From: Dendrolimus kikuchii
Taxonomy: Eukaryota > Arthropoda > Insecta > Lepidoptera > Lasiocampidae
Direction: 5' to 3'
NCBI GenBank assembly: GCA_019925095.2
Contig: CM034397.1
Coordinates: 6,591,763-6,655,762 of the forward strand
Length of the DNA stretch: 64,000 bases
In this document: positions 12,826 through 24,470 of the stretch, piece after piece
Layout of the letters: the number at the start of each line of letters is the position of its first letter
Numbering within the stretch: the first letter of the stretch is position 1
The notes under the pieces: generated by a model
What the model was told of the DNA's origin: nothing
Database searches by the model: none
What the model saw: the letters and a program-made list of their open reading frames with translations, nothing else
Program-made: the position numbers and the translations under genes

Positions 12826-12959
12826 TATTATTCTTATAACACGGACTACAGGGTTGCCTACTAATTAAATATGTTATATATACGTTTTCAGTAACTTTTG
12901 TTCTCTCGTATAATTAACTGTAACAAAGGTTTTTATAATAAAAACTCAGACTAAAGAAA

Positions 12960-13572
12960 AGTATAGACGGATCCTACGTGAGTAAAAGTGTCAAATGGCG
13001 TGAAGCATATAAAAAAAAAATGTGTAAACTTATGTATTACACAATCATGTGGTTGGCGTCTGTGTGGTTAATAATAACGTGTCCAGTGGATAATATTCCA
13101 CCTTTATCCGTATTCATTCAATCAATTAATACTGAGTTCTTGGAACGCACTTTTTTTTATTGCATGAGTTCAGCAGACAGGCAGACGGCCCACTTGATGG
13201 AAAGTGGTTACCATCGCCTATGGACATTTGCAACACCAAAAGTGCTACAAATGCACTGCTGCTCTCTTAAGGGAGACTGGAACCTGGTCACTAATGCCGG
13301 AACACAAATCAAGGTTGTTATGACGGCATACTCTAGACCAGAGATGGTAGCCAACCAGTCGGGCAAATACCCTACCACCTGGCTGTGGGTTGTTTTGTCG
13401 CCTCTTACGACAGGCCGCCCGGCCCCACGAAATTGTATTCTTTCTCCGTTCCTGCACGGTTAAACGCACTGGGTTATGATCGGCGTGCTGTTCCAAAATT
13501 GTTATCCTTTAGCCGACTTCACTTTGAGAGTCGAGATTCTGTCTTGCTGTTAATAGTCAAAGAATAACAAAA
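12960..13572 (+). repeat. Interspersed repeat K split by a LINE-tail A insertion
   Basis: Left piece to about 13150 (GCGTCTGTGTGGTTAATAAT) and right piece from about 13430 (CCTTTAGCCGACTTCACTTT, TTAATAGTCAAAGAATAAC) match 2703-2997 in order; the intervening 280 bp is LINE-tail A. Confidence 0.62.
13151..13428 (-). repeat. LINE-tail A inserted into another repeat
   Basis: Reverse orientation: TTTTTTTTATTGCATGAGTT through CCTACCACCTGG, then a GTTTTGTCGCCTCTTACGAC extension. It sits inside an older repeat (see 12960-13570). Confidence 0.75.
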
Positions 13573-13899
13573 ACAAACTCAAACTATTTTCTAAGCACAT
13601 ATTTTAAAAACGTTTTGTTTATGTTATACTTTTGTTTAAACTCGGTCAAAATTATTAACGTGCTGACAAAGGAAAACGCAGAAATAACAGTCGCGATTCT
13701 TTCGCCCTACTTACAGCCACTTTGTTTACTTGGCAACACTGACACGAACAAGATCCTAGATTTCCAATCGGCTTGATATAAGAGAATGTTACTAGGACAT
13801 CCGGTCTGATATCGAAACGTTCTCAGAGCATCCGTGTTATGCTGTTTACAGCTTAACGTCGCTATTGATGTCCTTACTAAATTATGATAATATTTTCTT

Positions 13900-14390
13900 T
13901 AGTTTTCGCGACTTGTATACATAATAAAACTACGTTTTAACGGTTTTAAGCGCGGTAATTTATTTGATTTTGGTTTTTCCGACGTTTCGGCCACTTTTTA
14001 GTGGCCGTGATCACGGAAGACACGGATATCAAGTGTCAACGAGTATTGTTAAAGTTTTATTTAGCCAACCGCCAACTTGTTAATTTTAATTATTTAATTT
14101 TAATTTTGTTTATGGTTATTATTTACTCTATGGGAGCCTAATCTAATTTACTACCGCTTCGCAACATGTTATGGCTTGAAGAGAAGAAGCGGCGCAAGAA
14201 ACTCTTCAGCAAACATGCCTAGCTCTAATAATTTTATATAATATTAAAATGGGTGGTAGTAATATAATAGTAAAAGCTCAAAGGATTAGCCTTTGTATCC
14301 AGCGAGGTAATGCTGCCAGCCTTCTAGGTACAATGCCCAGCGACCGTGGTCTGGTGGGGCTGGACGGGCTTTAATATAGGTTTTATTTTA
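13900..14390 (+). repeat. Solo Penelope terminal repeat
   Basis: TTTTCGCGACTTGTATACAT, CGACGTTTCGGCCAC, GTGATCACGGAAGACACGG, GAAGAGAAGAAGCGGCGCAA, then a GGTCTGGTGGGGCTGGACGG tail. No RT or endonuclease frame beside it. Confidence 0.72.
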
Positions 14391-15459
14391 ATATTAGTTT
14401 TTTTTTTTTACTATTGTATATATATTTTTAAGTTAGGTTTATTTATAGGATATTTTAGATTTTTAATTAATATTAATTTGTATAGGCTATAAAATAATAC
14501 AAATGGGTGGTATTCCACCTCAGTTCATCAGTCATTACTGATAATTACTTTTATTTTTCCTTCAACACATTTTAATATATAGTTTTTGTACATACATATA
14601 GGTAAGTACTCATTATAATAAATAATTGAAAAAAGTACATTTTTAAATCTAACGTAAATGTTCAGCAGAAATATTCTTTGAAACTATTATAAAAATATGG
14701 AATAACAAAACAAAAAAACCTCATTCGAAATTCATATTAATAAAACTTTTATAATAAACGATAAATGTATGATTTGCAAGAAGTAATATTAGGCCTGAGT
14801 TTTGTCAATTAATAGTAAATAGCCGATTAACAAAGTTTCGTTCATTAATCGATCGGATGTAAAAAATACTATTTCGAGATAATCTATACAATCTATCTAG
14901 ATGCACAAAGTCACCGTGTGATACTACGTCTACAGGATTTAATATATCCACTGAACCAAACTAGGTAAATGACTAATATCTCGTTTGAAGGTAAACAACT
15001 GCTTATTGTGGTAAAACACCTTACATATTTAAAATTTCATAACACGCACCAAAGAAACCTGAAGTGTATTCGAAAGTGTTAGAAATATATTACGATTTTG
15101 AACGTGCAGCAACTAAGGGGAGGGCTAAAAGTTCGACCACTTTACAAATAACGTATTAGAATTACGGGTATGATGCATAAATCCTTTTTCTTGTTATGAG
15201 TAACATCTGCAACGATAACTTGTTGCATATTAAATTATTATCATTATAATCATGGCCATACCTCACGAACGCGAACTTGCAGAACACAATAAATAAATAC
15301 TTGAAGTATTTAGAGGAAGATAAAATTACCAACAAATAATAGTACTTAGTCAGTGAAACAAAGTCATTTTCTTTCCTCCGATCTGGTAATCTCGACGTTA
15401 CAACAATCGACAACGATGAAAAAGCTGTTGAAAATAATGGCAAGAAAAATAAAGCTAAA

Positions 15460-15565
15460 GATGAAATCAGTTGTGCACGCGCCGGCAGCGCGGGCGCAGG
15501 GCCAATGAACGGTGACAGGTGCCGCGCGACCAATCCCGTTGCAGAACTAAACTTTACGCGACACA
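15460..15565. promoter_or_regulatory. CpG-rich patch with two CCAAT boxes
   Basis: CGCGCCGGCAGCGCGGGCGC followed by GGGCCAATGAACGG and GCGACCAATCCCGTT. Strong contrast to neighbouring AT-rich DNA and not seen elsewhere in the window. It could be an internal promoter, for instance for a short FER isoform, or a 5' exon of an unrecognised gene. Confidence 0.3.
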
Positions 15566-15994
15566 ATTTTAAATCACGAAATTATGTTTTTTATCCTTCT
15601 CTAAAACATTAAGTTTGGGAATGCAGGAGAAAGGGAGATCGTGTACCGCAAGAGCTCATTATTTTTAGTTCCTTTAAAAGAGTCTTGCGCTTTGTTTACT
15701 GATTAATCTAGATTCTAGACAATCAGATTTACGAATTTAGCAGAAAAAGCATATTGTGTTGAGTTCTTCGACTCCAATAATTTATATTGCGAACACGTAT
15801 TATCTTATGTAAGGTTTCTTATCAAAAATTAAGTCAGTTTAAATTTGAAAGCTTTCTACTCTTAATATGTAAATTATACAGTTTCGTTAAGGTAAACGTT
15901 TTTTCGAATCATCACAGCAATATCCTATTTTCTCTGACATCATTCTAAAATTAAAATTATAAAAGTCGGATACCTACTTACAAAAACATAACAT

Positions 15995-16140
15995 AACAAA
16001 ACATAACATAACTTCACGCCAGTTCCCTTGCGGGGTAGGCACGTACAACAGAGTGCCATTTAGGCTTATTCTTACACACCTCACTTGCCTCTTTGACATT
16101 CATAACTCTTGTCATGCAAGCTCGTCTGTTCTACAAAAAC
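15995..16140 (-). repeat. 3' end of the RTE-like LINE
   Basis: From ACATAACATAACTTCACGCC to about 16134 this matches the 3' end of the element at 56935 nearly base for base, including GCGGGGTAGGCACG. 5' truncated. Confidence 0.8.
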
Positions 16141-17331
16141 ATAGTATTACTTATAAGCGTAGATGTATAATATTTTGTAACAACAATACCGCGAGCTTAT
16201 CCTATTGTCATTCAAGGGGACACACAAGCATTCCAGGAGGTCGTTACTGGAGTCTCTATGTCAGTAATTCATTAACCAAAGTGCATTCTCAAGCATACAA
16301 TAAATGACCTCCGGACAACGACGTGACTCCACGAACAGATTCTCAACCGCCAATTGCTTAAAACTTTCTAACATTTAGTCACAGTGAATTACGTCTAACT
16401 TGCGTTCAGGTCTAAAACCACAATAAATAAGCTGCGTAAACATTACTCATTATTTTGAACTTTACATTAAGAAATAGCACACAACCTAGAATTAAGAGAG
16501 AAATAACGCAATGTTGTATGGGAGCTACGAAATACGGCGCCAATTCGCTCGTGTTATTTACATCACGGGAAAAAATTGGCAACCGGCCCAATCCTGCGGA
16601 CATGGGCGTCTTTGGTGATGATATCTGAACCTACAAATCCTAATGTCTGTAAAAACTATTGTGGGTTTAACAAGGAGATGAATAGTATAAACATAACACA
16701 GATTTAGCTCGCACCAATCTTTATGGATTCTCAAGGTTAACTCCAGTACTGCGTAAGTCTGGTTTTGAATGGTGAAGCGTGTATGGAGCTGCTGTTTGTT
16801 GCTAATAGCGGCCATAACATTTGTCCAAGACATTAAATACTGTTATATTCAAAGACACCGGCTTTACTTGGAAAGTACCAGTAGGGATCACAAAAAAATC
16901 GGATTTACGTTGAGTTGATAATAATAATAATTCATCTATTTCAGACACAAAGATCCATAATTATAACACATTGTTATTATTAAATTGAATTAAATTAAAA
17001 ACCTTAAAAACAAAAATTAACAAATGTCCATCAGTTAGTCGGTCATTCCTTTACTAAAGCATTTCATTCGCGTATATTTTACATTAAATTAATTATTCTA
17101 TCTATGCAGCAATCTCCAACCAGTCCCAATACATATATGCTATACTCGGTATGTTTCATGATGGCTCAATTATTTGGTATCTTATATTTAGTCTCATTAA
17201 CGAAAGTAACGTTTGTATTATACCAAATGTTATGCTAACGACCTATATAGCCTATATCCAGTCTATGAAAAATTTCAAATTCTATGGAAGTCAGTCTATG
17301 GAAAATTGTAGCTAGAATACTGTCTCCTGTC

Positions 17332-17567
17332 TTTTTTTTTATTGCAGGAAATCAGCAGACAAGCAGACCGCCCACTTGATGGAAAGCGGTTACCATCGCC
17401 TATGGACATTTGCAACACCAAAGTTGCTACAAATGCGTTGCTGTTCTTTTAAGGGAGACTGGAACCTGGTCACTAAGCCGAAACACAACTCAAGGTTGTT
17501 ATGACGACATACTTTAGACCAGGGGTGGTAGCCATCCAGTCGGGCAAATGCCCTACCACCTGGAATG
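17332..17567 (-). repeat. LINE-tail A copy
   Basis: TTTTTTTTTATTGCAGGAAA through CCCTACCACCTGG, close to the other copies; open frames here are chance. Confidence 0.78.
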
Positions 17568-19157
17568 TGTCTGTTCCCCTTATAAGGAAAATCTAAGCTG
17601 ATGATATTGTAATGTCGATATTGATTTAGAAGTTCTTCTAGCATCATATCGTGTCAGTAACTTATCACAAGTCAGTAGATTAACCAAGACTAAAATATAG
17701 CTGCATATAATCGATAAGTTCGATTAATCGACACAACTTGGCTGCAGAGACCGGCATCTAACATAAATTGGCCTCGACACAGTTCTTTCCTTTGCACCGT
17801 TCGCTCAGACCGTCAGACCTAATTACATTAGGTAGTATATCTGATAGGAAATATAGAAGCACAGCTATGAACCGGTCGTGCCTGATCGTGCCGTCTCCGC
17901 GTTCACTCCGTACCAAAGATAAATTAAAACAAACACGAAATTCAATGTGAGACAGTGTAGTTGAACGTTCTAAGGGTTTATTCTGATGGAATAATACGAA
18001 CGTATAAATTAATGGATGCTATTTATTCGCAAAAAAAATCGTACCTTTCATAACCTTGCTAGATATCAAAATGAAACATACATGAAAATGTAAATTTAAC
18101 ATAAAATCGTTCTATATTAGACAAATGTTCAAACACATTTATAGGGAATAATAATAAAAAAATGTTATGACTACGCAGTACTTTTCACTTAAATTTTATT
18201 TTTAAATCATAGACTGACACTTCAATGTTATTTATTGATATACATGCAAATTACACTTAAGCACATACTTGGTTATATTCTATGATATTCCTCTGCAAAT
18301 TGACAATAATTCTTGTAAAAACATATTTTAAATAAGCTACGTAATTTCAACTTTTATCGTGTTGGCAATTCTTTAAATTCCTTTTCAAATTTGCAATTAC
18401 TAAACGGAATTTGTCAAGAATGTCGTTATTATTAATGCTGTGCTCAATGTGTGTGCTTGTTATATTATAATACAGTATTGTAACTATACCAGATGGAGAG
18501 TGTTGTTGAAGAATGATGACGAAGAAAATGATTGAGAAAAAACACTGATATTTTTTATATATTCTAAAATAATTTATTATTTTGTCTAAGATACTCTCGT
18601 GTAAAATTTGATAATTTTCTATAGTATAAAAGTTTATCGTTAAAGGTGTAATATAACCTCGATCTTCGTACGGTGCAAGTTTTTAGACTCCAGCATTCTT
18701 TTTATATATATAAGGGCCCTTCCGACCCTTCTTCACCCCTAACATAGTCAAGGTCTTTATACAGCTATTTTAATATTAAGTGTTCTCTTCCAAGTCAGAC
18801 CTTTCAATAATACATCATACATAATATATTATGTGACTACACTATTAGTAAGGTATACTTTCAGTCAATGTATTAAAACTGTAGGCACACCTAATTGATT
18901 TTTTTTTATTAATATTAATATCTCTACGGACTCGAGTTCCGTACCCTTTTTTACTACTTAATTTCTTTGAAAAATTTTAGGGTCCATACACGCTTATTGT
19001 TTATTTTTGTTACTGTGTGTGACATTAATTTAGTAATTTTTATGTTGTGGTGTACCTTAAGAATAACTTATTATATTTTTATTAATGAGTATCCACTTGG
19101 GTTTCTAAAGATATGATAGATTGCGAACGTTCGAATAGTGGGTGCGTTCCTGAGTCT

Positions 19158-19360
19158 GGGCCTTACTCACAAATGCCTTTCGTCGTTCGTTTTCGTCCGA
19201 TCAGCCCGATAGAGTCGATAACATTTTAAATAGAAAGATAGAACTCTTTAAAACTACATTTATATAACACAAAAATAAATGGAAAACGTACTTAAATTAA
19301 AACAAGCAGAAAAAGTTCTAAAATGAAAACGAATGACGAAAGACGTTTGAGAGTAAGCCC
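19158..19360. mobile_element. Foldback MITE (family M2)
   Basis: GGGCCTTACTCACAAATGCC, TTTCGTCGTTCGTTTTC at left; GAAAACGAATGACGAAAGAC, GTTTGAGAGTAAGCCC at right. Clear long inverted termini. Confidence 0.68.
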
Positions 19361-20329
19361 TCTAAATATGTTTCAATTTAGTCATTGGTATAAAAGAAGC
19401 AGAATAGAGTAATAAATAATCAATTTCATGCCTTAATTAGCATACAACTGATAATGGTGTCATGTGGAGTACTGTTGTCCTCCTATCTTTGTTATTTCCA
19501 ATAGACTCATTGAATTATGAACGTGACTTTTGCATACCGAATTGAGGTAAGTAAATACAGAATGAGTCAGTTGGTGATATCGACACGCAAGACGTGATCG
19601 GATACGGTGATACACACTTTGATAAGGTATTTTAAGTGCAAGACGTAAATAACAGTTGAAAGGTTAATTAAGAGCTATATGTTACTGATTATCTTGAGAT
19701 TGTGCCACATAATGGGAAACAATCTAAAACTGCTTCTTAATAAACCACAAACATATTGATCGAATTTAAGCCACAAGCTATAAGAGTAGTTAATTTAAAG
19801 TAGGTACCTAATTCGAAGTATCCAACTGATTACAAGAGATAAAAAGCGTTATTTCTCAGCCGAAATTATGCATTTTATAGTAGTGAAAAAAAAGTCAATC
19901 TTTATCTTATTTCTGACGAAAATACTTTCGTTGTAACACTTTTTCGTTAAATTTTCTCTTGAAAAAAAATGGCAAAAGTACTGAACGTGTTTCCATTTTT
20001 AATATTCGCATTTAATATCTATCTTAAATACCTAAAATTAACAACAGTGACATATAATATTATAACAAACATATTTATAATATTTTTTCCGTTACTTAGC
20101 GAATTTGAAAGTAATTATTTTATAATAAATTCAAATTCAAAAGTTATCATTCAAAATAAGTTCCATTGGAGAACACTTATTTTTTTTTATTTTTTTTTTT
20201 CTCCTCGATCCTGACAAACACGACATGTCAGGGTTTTAATTTTCTTTTCTTTTTTTTATTATTTTTTATGCTTTTTTACTTTTTTTATTTTGGAGAACAC
20301 TTATTGACGGTTATACATATAGGTTAAAA

Positions 20330-20445
20330 TTTAATTTTACTTCCTAGTCTATGTACACCGCTTCTCAACGTGTTATTGCTGTTAAGGAGAAGAAGCGGCA
20401 AGAAGCTCCCCAGCAACACGCTGGCTAAAAATTGTTTTTCTTTAT
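20330..20445 (+). repeat. Repeat D (GAGAAGAAGCGGC module)
   Basis: ACTTCCTAGTCTATGTACAC ... GAGAAGAAGCGGCAAGAAGC ... CAGCAACACGCTGG. Preceded by a T-rich low-complexity stretch (20160-20295) that interrupts a GGAGAACACTTATT repeat. Confidence 0.55.
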
Positions 20446-20617
20446 ATTTCTTATTCTATTTATATCTCAAGTTCGTTTTTTCTTTTTTTTTCTAAAGGAC
20501 TGCAAAATGTTGTATTTTTATTTGGTGTTACAAAGAGTTAAGTAGTTTTTGGTATATAATTATGCAGCTTGATCACAAATGATTAATTTAATATAATTAA
20601 ATAATAAAGCAACACAC

Positions 20618-20808
20618 CTGTGTAAATTGCGATGATATTTTCGAATGATCTTCTTGGTACGCTTTGCGAGATTTCCGTCTTTCCGTCATCAATGTGATGA
20701 GACGATCGAGAGCACGGGATTCTAATGCTTCAGCATTAGCCCTTATTAGCTTGCTTGTGTTCTCCCATTCTTCAGTCATGGTACGCCAGGCGGAGGCGAT
20801 CACAGATC
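20618..20808 (-). CDS. FER: FER/Fps tyrosine kinase, coding exon 2 (F-BAR helix 2)
   Basis: Acceptor TTTCTCAG, donor CAG|GTGTGT. Joins exon 1 through Gly66 and codes SVIASAWRTMTEEWENTSKL, then IRANAEALESRALDRLITLM, TERRKSRKAYQEDHSKISS and QFTQ (residues 66-129). The (W)xxMxEE...IRANAEALES...RKAYQEDHSKI pattern is that of the F-BAR domain of insect Fps/FER. Entry phase 1 and exit phase 0 are consistent. The next exon should lie further left; I could not identify it between 1 and 20617. The intron between exons 1 and 2 is 4641 bp. Confidence 0.85.
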
Positions 20809-20849
20809 CTGAGAAATTGAAAGACGAAAAAATTAATTTATTCATCGAA

Positions 20850-21050
20850 GGCTCGGCGCGGTGTCACCCGCGCTCTGTCCCGCTCCCGTGGTATATAGCG
20901 TCATGTTATATAGCCTATGACACTTCCTGTTAACGTAGCTTTCCAACAGTAAAAGAATTTTTAAAATCGATTTAGTAGATCCAGAGATTACCCCCAACAA
21001 CGTCACAAACTCACAAACTTTACCTCTTTATAATATTAGTACAGACTCGA
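20850..21050 (-). repeat. Helitron-like repeat H1, reverse
   Basis: GGCTCGGCGCGGTGTCACCC ... TATAGCGTCATGTTATATAG ... TTTACCTCTTTATAATATTA; reverse complement of 23047-23260. It begins about 40 bp right of FER exon 2's acceptor. Confidence 0.68.
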
Positions 21051-21568
21051 ATTTGTATAGATATTATACATGAATGGCATCTTAGTCACATAGTTGCAGA
21101 CAGTGTAACTTTTTATTAATCGCCTCCAGTCATAAAAGTAAACTCAGATAAACAATAAACAATTTTATCGGTCCACCGGACCGGAATTTGCCTGAAAAGG
21201 TACTATAAATAAACATTTCTTGGCGAACAACGAATTGTCAGTAATTTATAAAACACTTAACCATGAATTTGTGAATTTTTCAAGTGGGCCTCTGTGGCGA
21301 AATCCGAAACTATAAGATGTAGCGAAAAATACTTAAAGGTGTCTCGGGGCCGATTTTGATTAAAACTAAAACTGTATCCTAGATTTTTTTTAAATCCTTT
21401 TACTCTGGTTAGGAATTGAATCGGCTAATTTTGTATATAAAGTACAACACATAGTATTGCTTGTACGGATCAATTTCTGTGAAGGAATGTTGTATTACTT
21501 TCTTTATACACTAAAATGTTATGTGTGCCTCTATGGCACATTAAGCCCACTTGGAAAATTCACCTGTA

Positions 21569-21581
21569 TATACATACATAC

Positions 21582-21633
<52 letters not shown>

Positions 21634-21634
21634 G
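21569..21634. repeat. Compound (CA)n(TA)n microsatellite
   Basis: CA repeats to about 21616, then TA repeats to 21632, in FER intron 1. The 72-aa frame across it is an artefact. Confidence 0.95.
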
Positions 21635-22039
21635 CAAACTATCTTACAATAAATTCTATTAGACAAATCATTTGAATTATGGAGTACATGCCGTCCTGCA
21701 TCGATATACTGGTATTAAAACAAGCAAAGCTTTTTTTAATAGACGTTTTTACACTAGATCATCGCTTCCAACGATAAGACCATTGAGAATTTGTAACTAT
21801 GTATTTATCTATGCAATAAAAAAATAGAGTATCAAATTAAATTAAAATACACACAACAGTCATCACAATTATTAAAACCCCGTTTAGTTCTGTATCAGAA
21901 TCAATTTTCTAGAAAACTAATGCGTGTGTATATGGATGAAACTTGTACGGGTATTAAAAATTTAAAATGATAATTGTTAGCGGATATCTTATTCTAGCAA
22001 ATACGTGATGAGATAAAGATACGCTTTCACTGTTCTAAA

Positions 22040-22310
22040 AAGTTTCCCCGAATTCTATATATCGCCGTTCGTATAGTCGACGATCCCATACTAACAGGCG
22101 GTTTAAAATCGCTTAAGACTTCGGAGATACTGCGTCCCTTTGCGTATTCCGCCGCCTATACAACGGAGAGGGTTCCGAGCTTAGATCATATAAACGTCTA
22201 GATCACGCATCAATTGCACAAAAACGGCCCAAAAACAGTGCACCAAAATTGGTGCACTGTCTTCAATGGCTTCCCACGCCTGTTAGTATCGTTTCGATTA
22301 CTTTACTAGT
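22040..22310. repeat. GC-rich foldback with inner 12-bp perfect hairpin
   Basis: Outer inverted motif ACTAACAGGCG (about 22092) and CGCCTGTTAGT (about 22278). Inner ACAGTGCACCAA (22235-22246) and TTGGTGCACTGT (22249-22260) with a two-base loop. Body has GGGTTCCGAGCTTAGATCAT. Lies in FER intron 1. Probably a mobile element of unknown type. Confidence 0.55.
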
Positions 22311-23044
22311 TAGAGCTCTCGCAAAAAAAAATATTATGCCGGCCTGCGCTATTAAAATGTGTCGGAACTATTTTAAAACGGGAAAGGATAAGTATGAGAT
22401 GTCATTTAATCGGAAAACTTAACACTTTTCTCATGATTTCTTTGTAAAAACGTGAAATTTAATTTCGACATTTTCAAGGTTATCGAATTGATTGATGTTG
22501 TCAGGTGAGAAGTGTGACTTATTTTCCAAAATTTGGGGACTTTTTTTACGATTTTTTTGTATTTATGAAATATGAATAATTGAAAAAATCTATAGAAAAC
22601 AGACATGTAATGTTTGTGTGTCCGGTTTTCTTAAATTAATTTATATTACGTTTTAGACTTCCTACGAAACCAATTGTAGCATATTGTTGGACAAAGAGAT
22701 GGATTTTGAAAGGAAGTATTTTGAATCATTTTCGGAGATATTTTTACACTATGTTTTTTATATTTTCTTATCAACGGCACAATTGTATTGAAATAAAGCA
22801 CCTAAAATAATTATATATGATCGTGACCGATAAGATGAAGTCGTGTGAAGGATAATTAGAAAATTTAAGAATACTTAACCATCATATAAAATTATTTCTA
22901 ATCTAACCTTAGCGCTTTGGGCAATATAAACTTTTTAATGTAACCTTATGACGTTTGACATAGAATTGACAGAATGCATGCTGCAAATATCGTCAAAGAG
23001 GGTGTAAAAAAAAACTGAATATCATTTAAAGCAGATGCTTCGGT

Positions 23045-23262
23045 CGGAGTTATCTGTACTAATATTATAAAGAGGTAAAGTTTGTAAGTTTGTGACGTTG
23101 TAGGGGGTAATCTCGTGATCTACTAAACCGATTTTAAAAATTATTTTACTGTTGGAAAGCTACGATAACAGGGAGTGTCATAGGCTATATAACATGACGC
23201 TTTATACCACGGGAGTGGGACAGACCACGGGTGAATCCGCGCCGGGCCGCTAGTAATATTAT
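23045..23262 (+). repeat. Helitron-like repeat H1, forward
   Basis: TGTACTAATATTATAAAGAG ... TATAACATGACGCTTTATAC ... GCCGGGCCGCTAGT. Starts TACTAATATTATAAA and ends GCTAGT, the two conserved ends of this class. Both H1 copies lie in or beside FER intron 1, in inverted orientation. Confidence 0.7.
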
Positions 23263-24110
23263 AGATAACTCTTTATTGTCATAATTAAGATATTAATTTT
23301 GTCTATATTCTGTTAGCTGCATCTCCATTAATTCCTAATAAAGAAATAATTTAATATATTAATATGATAAAAAACAAAATTTAGTTCAGAAAATAATCAA
23401 ACTGAACTAGTTTGAATAAAAACTTTTGGATATGAATATTTTTATTTCTATAATAGCCCTTTTCAAGTGGTTTAGTTGCTCTTAAGTCCCTGCATTAAAC
23501 TCTCCCATGTACCTACCCCGTAGTTCCTACTACGGATATAAACTTTGGATTATACATAAAGCCTACTACCCAATATGAACCTATCGAATCGTTCCAAGTC
23601 TACTATTACAAATGATTTCACTGACTTTTAGCGCAGGATAATCTTTGGGTTATAAATAGTCATCTAATAACCTTCGTGAACATGATGTGTAACACAAAAA
23701 TAATTTGCCAATATGAATAGTTTTTTTTAGAATTATTACATTAGTATTGGTAATTAACAGACTTATATATATGTACTAATATCTGTACAGACATTTTATT
23801 GCGAATTAAAATTACTACATGTGCTATGAATGTGTTATGAGTTTATTTGTGCATGTATTTTTTATGGTTCGTTCCAAGACACACAACTTTTGTTGCTAAT
23901 ACTTTATTTAAAAAAAAACTGAAACCTCTGAGTAATATTAAATTATAACACATAAAGCGATTAAATCATAACGATCATTTAAACTTTTCACTTACATAAA
24001 AAAATATTTAATTATAAAAAATGGGGTAATATTTTTTTCCTGATATCCCGAAAATGCAGAGTGAATTTAGCAACGCTTCGCGTTTTTGATGCCGTTTTTG
24101 GCGATGTTGT

Positions 24111-24470
24111 TTGTTAGCAATGCTCTCTCTAGACATGTTATATCTCAATGGTTCCGAGGAACTGTTTAATCTGGTGCCAACGACTCATTTTTACAACCGC
24201 ACCGCTTGCCATCGACGGGATGTTCACCATTTCCTGGAGCTCCTACGCTCAACTACGCAACAGTTCTCTAGAATGTTTGTTCCGCGCATAACAATGATTT
24301 GGAGGGAACTTTTCGGTGAGGTTTGCCCTCTGCGCTACGTCATAGGGTCATTTAAGAAGGACAACGCGCTGGCAATGCCCCTGGTGTTGCAAACGTCCAC
24401 AGGCGACGGTAACCACCTTCCATCAAATAGGCCATCCGCCCGTTTGCCTACTTTAGGTAATGAAAAAAAT
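24111..24470 (+). pseudogene. C-terminal piece of a LINE reverse-transcriptase ORF with its 3' tail
   Basis: Frame 24111-24563 reads EELFNLVPTTHFYNRTACHR, then QQFSRMFVPRITMIWRELFG and EVCPLRYVIGSFKKDNALAM, the usual C-terminal pattern (FxRxFVPR...WNELP...FKK) of insect non-LTR polyproteins. It runs straight into the 3'-tail repeat 'LINE-tail A' found elsewhere in the window (GTGTTGCAAACGTCCACAGG and on) and ends near an A-rich GAAAAAAAT. A dead 5'-truncated copy. Confidence 0.65.

Larger units (their letters stand above)
8677..20617. other. Non-coding, repeat-rich region left of FER exon 2
   Basis: Outside the listed repeats I see nothing in 8677-10454, 14391-15459, 16308-17331, 17568-19157 and 19361-20160. 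Further FER exons are expected somewhere to the left but none was recognised. Confidence 0.45.

Noticed and set aside
13900..14580. Hammerhead ribozyme in the Penelope repeat
   Set aside because: Known in this element class, but I found no CTGATGA...GAAA core with matching stems; CTGATGA near 14530 (minus) lacks the GAAA box.
15162..15566. 134-codon minus-strand frame
   Set aside because: Only the CpG patch gives it length; the rest is AT-rich with hydrophobic nonsense-like sequence and no splice support.
21457..21675. 72-codon frame with a Thr/His repeat
   Set aside because: It is translated (CA)n and (TA)n microsatellite.
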